The notes under the pieces were generated by a model. It was not told the DNA's origin, ran no database searches, and saw only the letters and a list, made by a program, of their open reading frames with translations. This document shows, piece by piece, positions 1 to 8,203 of a DNA stretch of 64,000 bases; within the stretch, counting starts at the first letter, position 1; the number at the start of each line of letters is the position of its first letter. Source of the stretch: Streptomyces sp. SID8374 (GTDB lineage: Bacteria; Actinomycetota; Actinomycetes; Streptomycetales; Streptomycetaceae); contig NZ_WWGH01000002.1 in NCBI RefSeq assembly GCF_009865135.1, forward strand, positions 496,001 to 560,000. Reading direction: 5' to 3'. Made by a program: the position numbers and the translations under genes.

Positions 1-27
1 CGGGAGGAGTACCTCGACAAGGGGTGA
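1..27 (+). CDS. 3' end of upstream CDS, probably recG
   Basis: Only the last eight codons and a TGA stop are inside the window (tail R-E-E-Y-L-D-K-G). In Streptomyces the gene directly upstream of rsmD is recG, the ATP-dependent branch-migration helicase, so the identity rests on synteny alone; eight residues cannot prove it. Confidence 0.45.
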   Translation, partial: REEYLDKG

Positions 28-159
28 GCCCGGGGCCGTCCTGCTGGTGCGGGCCGCACGCCATATCGTGGACGGACAGCCCGTACCCGCCGGCGTAACG
101 ACAGCACGCGCCCGCCGCGAGCCCCCGCACACGCCCCCGACCCCGAGGACCCGACACCC

Positions 160-744
160 ATGACCCGCGTGATCGCCGGATCGGCCGGCGGACGCCGCCT
201 GGCCGTACCGCCCGGCACCGGCACCCGCCCCACCTCCGACCGTGCGCGGGAGGGCCTCTTCTCCACCTGGGAAGCGCTGCTCGGCACCCTCGAAGGCGTC
301 CGCGTCGCCGATCTGTACGCCGGATCCGGCGCCGTCGGCCTCGAAGCCCTCTCCCGGGGCGCGGTCCACGCCCTGCTGGTCGAGGCCGACCAGAAGGCGG
401 TGCGCACCGTCCGGGACAACGTCCGCACCCTCGGGCTGCCCGGCGCCGAGGTCCGTACCGGCAAAGCCGAGCAGATCGTGACAGGTCCGGCGCCCTCGGA
501 CCCGTACGACATCGTCTTCCTGGATCCGCCGTACGCCGTCACCGACGACGATCTTCGCGAGATCCTGCTCACACTCCGTGCTCAGGGGTGGCTCACGGAC
601 GATGCGCTCGTCACGGTGGAACGGAGCACCCGGGGCGGAGAATTCGGCTGGCCCGCCGGATTCGAGCCACTGCGGGCCCGTCGCTACGGCGAGGGAACGC
701 TTTGGTACGGTCGCGCCGCCGCTACGTGCGAAGACGCACGATGA
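160..744 (+). CDS. rsmD: 16S rRNA (guanine966-N2)-methyltransferase RsmD
   Basis: Cytoplasmic SAM-dependent enzyme that methylates G966 of 16S rRNA in the assembled 30S subunit. The 194-residue length is normal for RsmD. The start MTRVIAGSAGGRRL is typical of the family, the SAM-binding motif DLYAGSGAVG lies at residues 51-60 and the N6/N2-methyltransferase motif DPPY at 122-125. The ATG is preceded by GAGGA about 11 bases upstream. Its stop codon overlaps an ATG (ATGA) just before coaD, so the two genes are probably co-transcribed; rsmD-coaD adjacency is very common in bacteria. Confidence 0.95.
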   Translation: MTRVIAGSAGGRRLAVPPGTGTRPTSDRAREGLFSTWEALLGTLEGVRVADLYAGSGAVGLEALSRGAVHALLVEADQKAVRTVRDNVRTLGLPGAEVRTGKAEQIVTGPAPSDPYDIVFLDPPYAVTDDDLREILLTLRAQGWLTDDALVTVERSTRGGEFGWPAGFEPLRARRYGEGTLWYGRAAATCEDAR

Positions 745-770
745 CCGGACCGGAGAGCGAGGGAATCACA

Positions 771-1250
771 GTGCGCCGCGCCGTCTGTCCGGGGTCTTTC
801 GACCCCATCACCAACGGACATCTCGACATCATCCAACGAGCCTCCAAGCTGTACGACGTGGTGCACGTGGCGGTGATGATCAACCAGTCCAAGAAGGGGC
901 TGTTCACCGTGGACGAGCGGATCGACCTGATCCGCGAGGTCACCGCGGACTTCGGCAACGTGGAGGTGGAGTCCTTCCACGGCCTGCTGGTCGACTTCTG
1001 CAAGCAGCGGGGGATCCCGGCGATCGTGAAGGGCCTGCGGGCCGTCAGCGACTTCGACTACGAGCTCCAGATGGCCCAGATGAACAACGGCCTCTCCGGC
1101 GTCGAGACCCTCTTCGTGCCGACCAACCCGACGTACAGCTTCCTGTCGTCCTCGCTGGTCAAGGAGGTCGCGACCTGGGGTGGCGACGTCTCCCACCTGC
1201 TGCCCCCCACCGTCCACGAGGCGCTCACCAAGCGGCTGGGCGAGCGCTGA
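771..1250 (+). CDS. coaD: Phosphopantetheine adenylyltransferase CoaD
   Basis: Penultimate step of coenzyme A synthesis: transfers AMP from ATP to 4'-phosphopantetheine. The 159-residue protein starts MRRAVCPGSFDPITNGH, which contains the nucleotidyltransferase G-S-F-D-P and T-x-G-H motifs (residues 8-17). A second ATP-binding segment, S-S-S-L-V-K-E, is near residue 126. I chose GTG 771 because GAGGGA sits 8 bases upstream and the first residues then match the family; an in-frame ATG at 741, overlapping the rsmD stop, would add ten residues unlike the family. Confidence 0.95.
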   Translation: MRRAVCPGSFDPITNGHLDIIQRASKLYDVVHVAVMINQSKKGLFTVDERIDLIREVTADFGNVEVESFHGLLVDFCKQRGIPAIVKGLRAVSDFDYELQMAQMNNGLSGVETLFVPTNPTYSFLSSSLVKEVATWGGDVSHLLPPTVHEALTKRLGER

Positions 1251-1318
1251 GCGGCTGACGGTCCGTCACCAGGTGTCGGGCGGCGGCCGACTGGCCTTAC
1301 AGTCGTCCCGTCCGTCTC

Positions 1319-1349
1319 CAACAGAGCAGCAGCTTCAACAGAGCAGCAG
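1319..1349. repeat. Tandem 14-bp direct repeat in 5' leader
   Basis: CAACAGAGCAGCAG occurs twice (1319-1332 and 1336-1349), 17 bp apart, directly upstream of the coiled-coil gene starting at 1367. The copies are identical. It may be slippage or part of the leader; no function is evident. Confidence 0.6.
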
Positions 1350-1366
1350 AGAGTGGCGAGCACACG

Positions 1367-2491
1367 GTGGACGTGCAGAAGAAGCTCGACGAGATCGTCG
1401 AAGCGGTCGGGAACGCCCGCGCCATGCCCATGTCGGCCTCGTGCGTGGTCAACCGCGCCGAGCTGCTCGCCATGCTCGAAGAGGTACGCGAGGCCCTGCC
1501 CGGCTCGCTCGCCCACGCCCAGGAGCTGATCGGCGGCCAGGAGCAGTTCGCCGAGCAGGCCCGGCAGGAGGCCGAGCGGATCATCCGGTCCGCCCACGCC
1601 CAGCGCTCCTCGCTGATCGCCGAGACCGAGATCGCCCGCCAGTCGCAGAGCGAGGCCGACCGGATCCTCTCCGAGGCCCGCCGCGAGGCCGAGGAGGTCC
1701 GGGCCGAGGCCGACGACTACGTCGACAGCAAGCTCGCCAACTTCGAGGTCGTCCTCACCAAGACCATCGGGTCCGTGGACCGGGGCCGCGAGAAGCTGCT
1801 CGGCCGGGGCCAGGGCCTGGACGAGCAGGGCTACCAGGACCCCGACTTCGCCGAGGCCCCCGAGCGCAGCGCCGACCCCGAGACGCTGAAGCAGCGGGCC
1901 GACGCGTACGTGGACGCCAAGTTCGGCGCCTTCGAGGCGGTCCTCGCCAAGACCCTGGAGGCGGTCGGCCGCGGCCGGCAGAAACTGCACGGCCGGGTCG
2001 CCACCGACGACCTCGGGGCCCACATGGCCGCCCAGGACGCGGCGGGTGCCCAGGGCCACACCAGCGACGCCGACTATCTGGCCGGTCTCGCCGAGCTGGC
2101 CACCCCGGCCCCGCAGCAGGCGCCCCAGCAGCCGCTCTACCAGGAGCAGCAGCCCGAGTACCCGGGCCGGCCGCCGCAGGCAGAGCCCGGCTACGCGCAG
2201 GCGGAGTACGGACAGGCCGAGTACGCGCAGGCTTCGTACGGCTACCAGGAGCAGCAGGCGCAGGACCCGTACGGCTACCAGCAGGTGCCGGACCCGTACG
2301 CGGCCTACCAGCAGCCCGCCTACGACCCCAACCAGTACCCGCCCCAGCCGCAGGCCCAGCCCGACTACGGCTGGCAGCAGCAGCCCCAGGTGCCCGCCCA
2401 GCAGAACCAGGGCGCGCTGGACGAGACCAGCCTCTTCGACACCAGCATGATCGACCTGGAGCAGCTGCGCCGCTACGAAGAGGGCCGCTGA
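1367..2491 (+). CDS. DivIVA-like coiled-coil cell-division/polarity-related protein
   Basis: A 374-residue cytoplasmic protein conserved at this locus in Streptomyces and often annotated as a cell division initiation protein or ATP synthase b-like protein. Residues 1-40 are globular; residues 50-190 are an Ala/Glu/Arg-rich coiled coil containing two related D-x-Y-V-D-x-K-x-x-x-F-E blocks, suggesting internal duplication (near residues 119 and 183). The last 120 residues are low-complexity Q/P/Y/A sequence with repeated Y-x-Q motifs. The start is GTG 1367. DivIVA-type proteins act in polar growth and septation, but a direct role for this one is inference. Confidence 0.75.
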   Translation: MDVQKKLDEIVEAVGNARAMPMSASCVVNRAELLAMLEEVREALPGSLAHAQELIGGQEQFAEQARQEAERIIRSAHAQRSSLIAETEIARQSQSEADRILSEARREAEEVRAEADDYVDSKLANFEVVLTKTIGSVDRGREKLLGRGQGLDEQGYQDPDFAEAPERSADPETLKQRADAYVDAKFGAFEAVLAKTLEAVGRGRQKLHGRVATDDLGAHMAAQDAAGAQGHTSDADYLAGLAELATPAPQQAPQQPLYQEQQPEYPGRPPQAEPGYAQAEYGQAEYAQASYGYQEQQAQDPYGYQQVPDPYAAYQQPAYDPNQYPPQPQAQPDYGWQQQPQVPAQQNQGALDETSLFDTSMIDLEQLRRYEEGR

Positions 2492-2521
2492 CCGCAGAGG
2501 GCGGGGGAGGTTCTGGGCCGA

Positions 2522-2551
2522 TTGGGTGCTGAGCGGTCCGTCCAGTATCCT
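2522..2551 (+). promoter_or_regulatory. Candidate sigma70-type promoter for DUF177-rpmF-rnc
   Basis: TTGGGT (2522-2527) and TATCCT (2546-2551) are separated by 18 bp, resembling a Streptomyces HrdB promoter, and lie 140 bp before the next coding start. Consensus match only. Confidence 0.4.
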
Positions 2552-2691
2552 GAATCCTCGGTCGCGCATAGGTCCGCGATCTCGGCTGCCCGTTTCGTCT
2601 CACGAAGCGGAGACGGTAGGGCTCGGGACCGGAGACGGCCCCTTCCCCCAGCAGCAAGCACGACATCCATGATTCGAAAGCAGGAAACGCC

Positions 2692-3333
2692 CTGAACGGC
2701 CACCTCGACCACCGCAACCCTCTCGTGTTCGATACGCGCGAGCTGGGTCGGCGTCCAGGTGCCCTGAAGCGGCTGTCCCGCTCGGTGGACGCACCCGGTT
2801 CACCGGTTCTCGGTATCGACGGCGTCATCGGTGTGCCGGAAGGCGCACCCCTGGAGCTGGACCTCCGACTCGAATCGGTCATGGAAGGGGTGCTTGTCAC
2901 AGGGACCGCCCGTGCGAGCGCCGAGGGGGAGTGCGTAAGGTGTCTGGAGCCGCTGACCGTAGAGGTCGACGCGGATTTCCAGGAGATGTTCTCGTACCCT
3001 GACGCCGATGACCGGGGCCGCCCTGCGGACCCGGCCGACGACGCCGAGGACGACGAGGACAGGTTCTTCCTCGAGGACGGCTTGTTCGACCTCGAGTCAG
3101 TGCTGCGTGACGCGGTAGTGCTCGCACTGCCCATGCAGCCGGTGTGCAAGGAGACCTGCGCCGGTCTGTGTTCCGAATGCGGAATCAGGCTGGACGAGAA
3201 CCCGGGCCACCACCACGACGCCGTCGACATCCGTTGGGCGGCACTGCAAGGACTCGCCGAGACCGTTCAGGACGGCGAGAAGGACAACATGGGCGGCGCC
3301 GAACCGGGCGTCGACGAGAAGCAGGAGAAGTAG
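2692..3333 (+). CDS. YceD/DUF177 family protein, rRNA/L32-linked
   Basis: DUF177 (YceD-like) proteins are encoded next to rpmF in most bacteria and are linked to 23S rRNA accumulation. The first in-frame GTG is at 2725, but the upstream residues N-G-H-L-D-H-R-N-P-L-V look coding and conserved, and a CTG at 2692 has AGGA 6 bases upstream; I therefore call a CTG start, giving 213 residues. Cys pairs C-V-R-C-L-E-P-L and C-K-E-T-C-A-G-L-C-S-E-C suggest metal binding. An acidic linker lies near residue 115. rpmF follows after 2 bases. Confidence 0.85.
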   Translation: MNGHLDHRNPLVFDTRELGRRPGALKRLSRSVDAPGSPVLGIDGVIGVPEGAPLELDLRLESVMEGVLVTGTARASAEGECVRCLEPLTVEVDADFQEMFSYPDADDRGRPADPADDAEDDEDRFFLEDGLFDLESVLRDAVVLALPMQPVCKETCAGLCSECGIRLDENPGHHHDAVDIRWAALQGLAETVQDGEKDNMGGAEPGVDEKQEK

Positions 3334-3335
3334 CC

Positions 3336-3509
3336 GTGGCTGTTCCGAAGCGGAAGATGTCGCGCAGCAACACGCGCCACCGCCGGTCGCAGTGGAAGGC
3401 TGCGGTCCCCACCCTGGTTTCGTGCGAGCGTTGCCAGGAGCCGAAGCTCCAGCACATTGCGTGCCCGAGCTGCGGCACCTACAACAAGCGCCAGGTCCTC
3501 GAGGTCTGA
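3336..3509 (+). CDS. rpmF: 50S ribosomal protein L32
   Basis: 57-residue large-subunit protein beginning with GTG two bases after the DUF177 stop. The start MAVPKRKMSRSNTRHRR is diagnostic for L32. It keeps the four-cysteine zinc ribbon (C-x2-C ... C-x2-C), so this is the zinc-binding C+ form, not the zinc-independent paralogue that many Streptomyces induce under zinc limitation. Confidence 0.97.
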   Translation: MAVPKRKMSRSNTRHRRSQWKAAVPTLVSCERCQEPKLQHIACPSCGTYNKRQVLEV

Positions 3510-3528
3510 GCGGCTGGTGAGAGGCCCG

Positions 3529-4353
3529 ATGTCTGAGTTGTCCAGCGCCAAGAAGCAGGCAGACAACGTCAACACAGCCTCGTCCCACACGCTTCTGGAA
3601 GGGCGGCTCGGGTATCACCTCGAGTCCGCCCTTCTGGTGCGTGCGCTGACCCATCGTTCGTACGCATACGAGAACGGCGGTCTGCCCACCAACGAGCGGC
3701 TCGAATTCCTCGGGGATTCGGTGCTCGGCCTGGTGGTCACGGACACGCTGTACCGCACCCACCCCGACCTGCCCGAAGGCCAGCTGGCCAAGTTGCGGGC
3801 CGCGGTGGTCAACTCGCGTGCGCTTGCGGAAGTGGGCCGCGGCCTCGAACTCGGCTCCTTCATCCGGCTCGGCCGCGGTGAAGAGGGCACGGGTGGCCGG
3901 GACAAGGCTTCCATCCTCGCCGACACACTGGAAGCAGTGATCGGCGCGGTCTATCTCGACCAGGGCCTCGGCGCGGCCTCGGAGCTGGTCCACCGGCTCT
4001 TCGACCCGCTGATCGACAGGTCCTCGAACCTCGGTGCCGGTCTGGACTGGAAGACCAGCCTCCAGGAGCTCACCGCGAGCGAGAGCCTCGGAGTCCCCGA
4101 GTACCTCGTCACGGAGACCGGCCCGGACCACGAGAAGACCTTCACTGCTGCTGCTCGCGTCGGTGGTGTCTCGTACGGCACCGGCACCGGCCGTAGCAAG
4201 AAGGAAGCGGAGCAGCAGGCGGCCGAGTCCGCCTGGCGCGAGATCAGCGCCGCCGCTGAGGCACGGCAGGCCGCGGAGAAGTCCGCAGCCGACGGAGGGG
4301 CCGCCGACACCCCTGCCGATCCGTCGCCCGACACGGACGCCGCTCCCGCCTGA
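3529..4353 (+). CDS. rnc: Ribonuclease III
   Basis: Double-strand-specific endoribonuclease that processes rRNA precursors and mRNA. The 274-residue protein has the catalytic signature E-R-L-E-F-L-G-D-S at 56-64, the second acidic D-x-x-E-A site (D-T-L-E-A-V-I-G) near 128, and a C-terminal double-stranded-RNA-binding domain from about 170 to 242, followed by an Ala/Asp/Pro tail. ATG 3529 is 19 bases after rpmF. In Streptomyces coelicolor this gene is absB, and its loss blocks antibiotic production, so it is also a global regulator. A strong terminator follows. Confidence 0.96.
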   Translation: MSELSSAKKQADNVNTASSHTLLEGRLGYHLESALLVRALTHRSYAYENGGLPTNERLEFLGDSVLGLVVTDTLYRTHPDLPEGQLAKLRAAVVNSRALAEVGRGLELGSFIRLGRGEEGTGGRDKASILADTLEAVIGAVYLDQGLGAASELVHRLFDPLIDRSSNLGAGLDWKTSLQELTASESLGVPEYLVTETGPDHEKTFTAAARVGGVSYGTGTGRSKKEAEQQAAESAWREISAAAEARQAAEKSAADGGAADTPADPSPDTDAAPA

Positions 4354-4364
4354 AGCAGAACCCC

Positions 4365-4398
4365 GAACCCCTCGGTGCGCATGCGCACCGAGGGGTTC
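4365..4398 (+). terminator. Terminator after rnc
   Basis: A perfect 16-bp inverted repeat (arms 4365-4380 and 4383-4398) begins 11 bases after the rnc stop. There is no T-run, as is usual in Streptomyces. Confidence 0.85.
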
Positions 4399-4463
4399 TC
4401 CCTGTCCCGGGGAGCCCGTCGCGTGCTCCCGTACTGCCGTCGTCGTGTCTGGAGTGGTCCACC

Positions 4464-5324
4464 GTGCCCGAGCTGCCCGAGGTCGAAGTCGTACGCCGGG
4501 GCCTGGAGCGCTGGGTCAGCGGCCGGACCGTCACCGACGTCGAGGTCCTGCACCCGCGCTCGGTCCGACGGCACCTGGCGGGCGGCCCGGACTTCGCCGC
4601 CCGGCTGCGCGGGGTCCGCTTCGGTACGGCGATGCGGCGCGGCAAGTACCTCTGGGTGCCGATCGACGAGGCCGCCTCCTCGCTCCTCGGACACCTGGGC
4701 ATGAGCGGGCAGCTGCTGGTGCAGCCCGTGGACGCGCCCGACGAGAAGCACCTGCGGATCCGGATGCGGTTCGACGACGCGCTCGGCACCGAGCTGCGCT
4801 TCGTCGACCAGCGCACCTTCGGCGGGCTCTCCCTCCACGACACCACCCCCGACGGCCTGCCCGACACCATCGCGCACATCGCCCGCGACCCGCTGGACCC
4901 GCTCTTCGACGACGCCGCGTTCCACACGGCCCTGCGCCTGCGCCGTACGACGGTCAAGCGCGCGCTACTGGACCAGTCGCTGATCAGCGGCGTCGGCAAC
5001 ATCTACGCGGACGAGGCGCTCTGGCGCTCCAAGCTCCACTACGACCGGCCGACCGCGACCCTCACCCGCCCCAGGTCGGCCGAGCTGCTCGGCCACGCCC
5101 GGGACGTCATGAACGCGGCCCTCGCCCAGGGCGGCACCAGCTTCGACAGCCTGTACGTCAACGTGAACGGCGAGTCCGGATACTTCGACCGCTCCCTCGA
5201 CGCGTACGGCAGGGAGGGCGAGCCGTGCCGCCGCTGCGGGACGCCGATGCGCCGCCGCGCCTGGATGAACCGGTCCAGCTACTTCTGCCCGCGCTGTCAG
5301 CGCCCGCCGCGCGCCTTGTCGTAA
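4464..5324 (+). CDS. mutM: Formamidopyrimidine-DNA glycosylase (Fpg/MutM)
   Basis: Base-excision-repair glycosylase/AP lyase that removes 8-oxoguanine and ring-opened purines. The 286-residue protein begins MPELPEVEVV, giving the catalytic N-terminal Pro after Met removal and the adjacent Glu; the conserved Lys is in R-R-G-K-Y-L-W near residue 58. The C-terminal zinc finger is intact: C-R-R-C-G-T-P-M and F-C-P-R-C. The last 28 bp overlap the end of the convergent HxlR gene. Confidence 0.95.
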   Translation: MPELPEVEVVRRGLERWVSGRTVTDVEVLHPRSVRRHLAGGPDFAARLRGVRFGTAMRRGKYLWVPIDEAASSLLGHLGMSGQLLVQPVDAPDEKHLRIRMRFDDALGTELRFVDQRTFGGLSLHDTTPDGLPDTIAHIARDPLDPLFDDAAFHTALRLRRTTVKRALLDQSLISGVGNIYADEALWRSKLHYDRPTATLTRPRSAELLGHARDVMNAALAQGGTSFDSLYVNVNGESGYFDRSLDAYGREGEPCRRCGTPMRRRAWMNRSSYFCPRCQRPPRALS

Positions 5325-5683
5325 CGCGTCCGGGCGGCGAGTACGTCGTCCATCCGCCCCTCGACGAGATGGATGAGCCCGAGGAGCTTCTCGGCGACCT
5401 CGCGGCCGAGCGGGGTCAGCTCGTAATCCACGCGGGGCGGGTTGACCGGCTGGGCCTCCCGCAGGACGAGACCGTCGCGCTCCAGGGCGTGCAGCGTCTG
5501 GGAGAGCATCTTCTCGCTGACCCCGTCGACCCGGCGCCGCAGCTCGTTGAACCGCAGGCTCTCCTCGTACAGCGCACCCAGCGTCAGACTGCCCCAGCGG
5601 CCGGTGGCGTGCTCCAGCGTGGAGCGTGAGGGGCACTGCCGGGAGAAGACGTCGAAGGCGAGGTCGTCCGTATCGCTGGCCAT
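5297..5683 (-). CDS. HxlR-family winged-helix transcriptional regulator
   Basis: 128-residue MarR/HxlR-type DNA-binding protein. The family signature is clear: a Cys (Q-C-P-S-R) at the end of helix 1, R-W-G-S-L-T-L-G-A-L, R-F-N-E-L-R-R-R-V-D-G-V-S-E-K-M-L-S, and the wing with Y-E-L-T-P-L-G-R. HxlR regulators often sense electrophiles or oxidants through that Cys and control a neighbouring gene; the target is not obvious here because the gene upstream on this strand encodes a CAP protein. Its 3' end overlaps mutM by 28 bp tail to tail. Confidence 0.88.
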   Translation of the reverse strand: MASDTDDLAFDVFSRQCPSRSTLEHATGRWGSLTLGALYEESLRFNELRRRVDGVSEKMLSQTLHALERDGLVLREAQPVNPPRVDYELTPLGREVAEKLLGLIHLVEGRMDDVLAARTRYDKARGGR

Positions 5684-5691
5684 CTCACCAG

Positions 5692-5740
5692 CTTACGCCC
5701 GCACAGCGCTCACCCCGAGGGAGCGCTGTGCGGGCGTAAG
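5692..5740 (-). terminator. Terminator after the CAP-domain gene
   Basis: A perfect 19-bp inverted repeat (5692-5710 and 5722-5740, 11-base loop) lies 19 bases beyond the CAP gene stop and just upstream of the HxlR start. It should stop leftward transcription; any HxlR promoter must overlap it. Confidence 0.85.
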
Positions 5741-5758
5741 TGGGGCTGGTGCGGTGGG

Positions 5759-6727
5759 TCAGAAGCCGAAGTTCTGGACCCACCACGGGCCGCCGGAGCC
5801 CTCGTGGATGCCGATGCCGATCGTCTTGTAGTCGCAGTTGAGAATGTTCGCGCGGTGGCCGTCGCTGTTCATCCAGCCGTCCATCACGGCCTGGGCGTCG
5901 GCCTGGCCGCGGGCGATGTTCTCCGCGGCGAGTCCCTGCACGCCGGCTTGGGCGGCCCGGTCCCAGGGGGTGTCGCCGTCCGGGTCGGTGTGGTCGAAGA
6001 AGCCGCGGGCCGCCATGTCCTCGCTGAAGTTCTGGGCGAGCGAGGTGAGTGCGGTGCTGGTGGTCAGCGGGGAGCAGCCGACCTTCGCGCGCTCCTGGTT
6101 CACCAGGGCCAGCACCTCGGCGCGGGCCGAGGCGTCGGAGGGCGAGGGGGAGGGCTTCTTGCTGGGCGGCGGGGCGGCGGTGGTCTTCGGCGGGGCCGGG
6201 GCCTTGCTCGCCGGGGTGGTGCTCTGCTTCGGGGCCGTGGTGGGCGCCTTCGACTCCTTGGACGGCGTGGCGGCCGGCTTCTTCGAAGGGGGCGTGGAGG
6301 GCGCGGCCGACTTCGACGGGGTCTTCGACGCGCTGCCGGAGGGCGACTTCGACGGCGTCGTGGACGGCGACTTCGAGGGGGTCTTCGACGGGGCCTCGGG
6401 GCGCTCGCTGCCCCGGCTGGCGGGGGAGGAGGACCGGTCGGCCGGGGCACTGGAGCCGCCCTGCTGCGTCAGCAGGTCGGGGGCGCCGCCGGTGCGGACC
6501 TGGTCGGCCGCGTTCCCGCCGCCCGTGGTGTAGGTGTCGCCGCCCGGGAGCAGACCCGAGGCGACGGCGACCGCGCCGACCGCCATCGCGGCCGAGGCGC
6601 CCAGGAGCCCGGTGCGCACCGGCACCGCGGACTTCTTCTTCCGGCGCGTGCCCCGGTGCCGCGAGGCCGCTCCGGCCGCGGGTTCTTCAGCGGCGGGGCC
6701 TGCGGCGGATCGTCGGTGGCGTCCCAT
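5759..6727 (-). CDS. Secreted/membrane-anchored CAP-domain (SCP/PR-1) protein
   Basis: 322 residues in three parts: a basic N-terminus with one hydrophobic segment (about 41-60, V-R-T-G-L-L-G-A-S-A-A-M-A-V-G-A) that should act as signal or anchor; a low-complexity Ser/Pro/Lys/Thr linker (about 85-200) with many P-S-K and T-P-S-K repeats typical of wall-spanning regions; and a C-terminal CAP domain (about 204-322). The CAP domain has L-V-N-Q-E-R, F-F-D-H-T-D-P-D-G, A-E-N-I-A-R-G and W-M-N-S-D-G-H-R-A-N-I-L. Bacterial CAP proteins are extracellular; the activity of this one is unknown. Confidence 0.88.
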   Translation of the reverse strand: MGRHRRSAAGPAAEEPAAGAASRHRGTRRKKKSAVPVRTGLLGASAAMAVGAVAVASGLLPGGDTYTTGGGNAADQVRTGGAPDLLTQQGGSSAPADRSSSPASRGSERPEAPSKTPSKSPSTTPSKSPSGSASKTPSKSAAPSTPPSKKPAATPSKESKAPTTAPKQSTTPASKAPAPPKTTAAPPPSKKPSPSPSDASARAEVLALVNQERAKVGCSPLTTSTALTSLAQNFSEDMAARGFFDHTDPDGDTPWDRAAQAGVQGLAAENIARGQADAQAVMDGWMNSDGHRANILNCDYKTIGIGIHEGSGGPWWVQNFGF

Positions 6728-6896
6728 GCGCTGTGCCTTCCTGATGCTCCGGACGTCGCAGCGACGTCACCCGATTACCGGTCGATCTTGGTCCCCGTAC
6801 TCACCCGAACGAGTGAGGCTATTGCGACGGGACTGTACGCCATGGCTCAAAGGGGCCGCCGTGCTCTTGGAGCAATTGGCCGGTTAGCGTTCGGGC

Positions 6897-7178
6897 ATGA
6901 ACGAAGAGGCACGGCTGGTCGTCTGGGTGCGCGGCCGAGTACAGCAAGTAGGCTTCCGCTGGTTCACCAGGGCAAATGCTTTGGAGATCGGCGGACTCGT
7001 GGGCTTTGCACTCAATCTCGACGACGGCCGGGTGCAGGTCGTCGCCGAAGGATCACGTGACAATTGCCACCGTCTGCTGGATTGGCTGCGGTCCGACGAC
7101 ACACCCGGGCGCGTGGACGGAGTCACTGAGATCTGGGACACCCCGCGCGGCGGTTACGAGGGATTCGCCATCCGCTGA
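6897..7178 (+). CDS. acyP: Acylphosphatase
   Basis: 93-residue cytoplasmic enzyme hydrolysing acyl-phosphates such as carbamoyl- and acetyl-phosphate. The active-site motif G-R-V-Q-Q-V-G-F-R (Arg21) and the second catalytic residue Asn40 in G-F-A-L-N are present, and the length is exactly typical. It sits upstream of smc in Streptomyces, without evident functional linkage. Confidence 0.93.
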   Translation: MNEEARLVVWVRGRVQQVGFRWFTRANALEIGGLVGFALNLDDGRVQVVAEGSRDNCHRLLDWLRSDDTPGRVDGVTEIWDTPRGGYEGFAIR

Positions 7179-7616
7179 TACGGGCTCGCGCCGGCGCCCC
7201 CGATCCGCTCGGTGAACGCACCGGAGCGAACCGTCACGGACCGGCCCACTGGGCGCCCGCACCCGAAATGACCTGCGAAAGGACCGCGCGGCGACCGATG
7301 GTTGCCAGATGCGGGATGTCGTGCAAGGCTGCGGCATTGACGAAGATCCCCACACCTGTCGGGGTCCCGCAGGAGAGTCGCGCCGCATGATCGTCCAGCC
7401 GCGCGCCCCCGGGACACCCGGCTCCACGGGGTGTGATCGTGTTGACCGTCAAAGTTTTTGGTGAGACGCTGAAAACCCCGCGCACCTTAGCTGTTCGGTA
7501 GAGCTGATATGCAGCAGAACCGCAGTGGTGACAGAGCCCTGCCGAGCACCGCGGGTGCGACCCCCTGACGACCCACACCGCATCGGTCGGTCACTCATTG
7601 TGGAGGACCATCCATC
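7179..7616. other. 438-bp intergenic region
   Basis: Lies between acyP and a small coiled-coil gene. No credible reading frame, tRNA or strong inverted repeat was found. A TTGACC at about 7442 is promoter-like but lacks a convincing -10 partner. The start region of the next gene has a good ribosome-binding site (GGAGG near 7600). Confidence 0.4.
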
Positions 7617-7829
7617 ATGGCAAAGGCGCTTCTCGGTTACGTCGGCGGTTCCGACCCGCGACTCCTCGCCGAGATGCGACGGCTCCAGCAGCGCGTCCAG
7701 GACCTGGAATCCGAGCTCAACCGGATCCAGGACGAGAACGACGCGCTCAACGCCGCCGCTCAGCACCAGGAGTCGTTGCTCGACAGCATCGACATCGACG
7801 TACCCCAGGGCGAGCCTGCGCTGACCTGA
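7617..7829 (+). CDS. Small conserved coiled-coil protein
   Basis: 70 residues, M-A-K-A-L-L-G-Y-V-G-G followed by a heptad-patterned Leu/Glu/Arg/Gln helix from about 13 to 55 (L-Q-Q-R-V-Q-D-L-E-S-E-L-N-R-I-Q-D-E-N) that predicts a parallel coiled coil. This protein is widespread among Actinobacteria but I know of no assigned function. The ATG has GGAGG about 11 bases upstream. Its position just before smc is conserved, which may hint at a chromosome-related role; that is inference. Confidence 0.8.
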   Translation: MAKALLGYVGGSDPRLLAEMRRLQQRVQDLESELNRIQDENDALNAAAQHQESLLDSIDIDVPQGEPALT

Positions 7830-8045
7830 CCGGTGGCCCCATCGGGGCCGGTCGGGCTGAGCAGTCTCATCAGCCTCGGAACATCTCTCCCTATCTGATC
7901 CGTCCTGCGTCACGGATCGCCGTCCCCGGACGACCGGGTCCCTGACCGACAGGGCCGCCTGTGTCCGAATCACCGGCAACGCACTGCCCCGGTTGCCGTG
8001 GCGATGCGCCGTGCAGGACCGCACAGATCCATGCAACAGGATCAC

Positions 8046-8071
8046 GCACCAAGATCTCCGCACCAAGATCT
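8046..8071. repeat. Tandem 12-bp direct repeat before terminator
   Basis: GCACCAAGATCT occurs twice (8046-8057 and 8060-8071) with a 14-bp period, immediately before the terminator stem at 8074. Confidence 0.7.
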
Positions 8072-8073
8072 AC

Positions 8074-8098
8074 AGGGACGCCTCGGCGTCCCTTTTTT
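8074..8098 (+). terminator. Intrinsic terminator with T-run upstream of smc
   Basis: A 9-bp perfect stem (AGGGACGCC 8074-8082, GGCGTCCCT 8085-8093) runs directly into six Ts (8093-8098). T-run terminators are uncommon in Streptomyces, so this is a strong signal that a transcript ends here. Confidence 0.85.
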
Positions 8099-8203
8099 CT
8101 TTGCCCGGACCCCCCGGCCCCCGCCCCGCCCCTCTCGCTTACCGTCTGATGTGCCCTGCACCTTCATGACCGAAACCGAGAGGGAAAGGTAGAGTCCGGC
8201 GGC

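Larger units (their letters stand above)
7830..8203. other. 374-bp intergenic region upstream of smc; possible small RNA
   Basis: No coding frame is supported. The region contains a stem-loop (7974-7980 with 7992-7998), then two identical 12-bp repeats, then a classic intrinsic terminator with a T-run, 245 bp after the previous stop codon. This arrangement would suit a small non-coding RNA or a long structured 3' UTR. The last 100 bp should hold the smc promoter. Confidence 0.4.
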
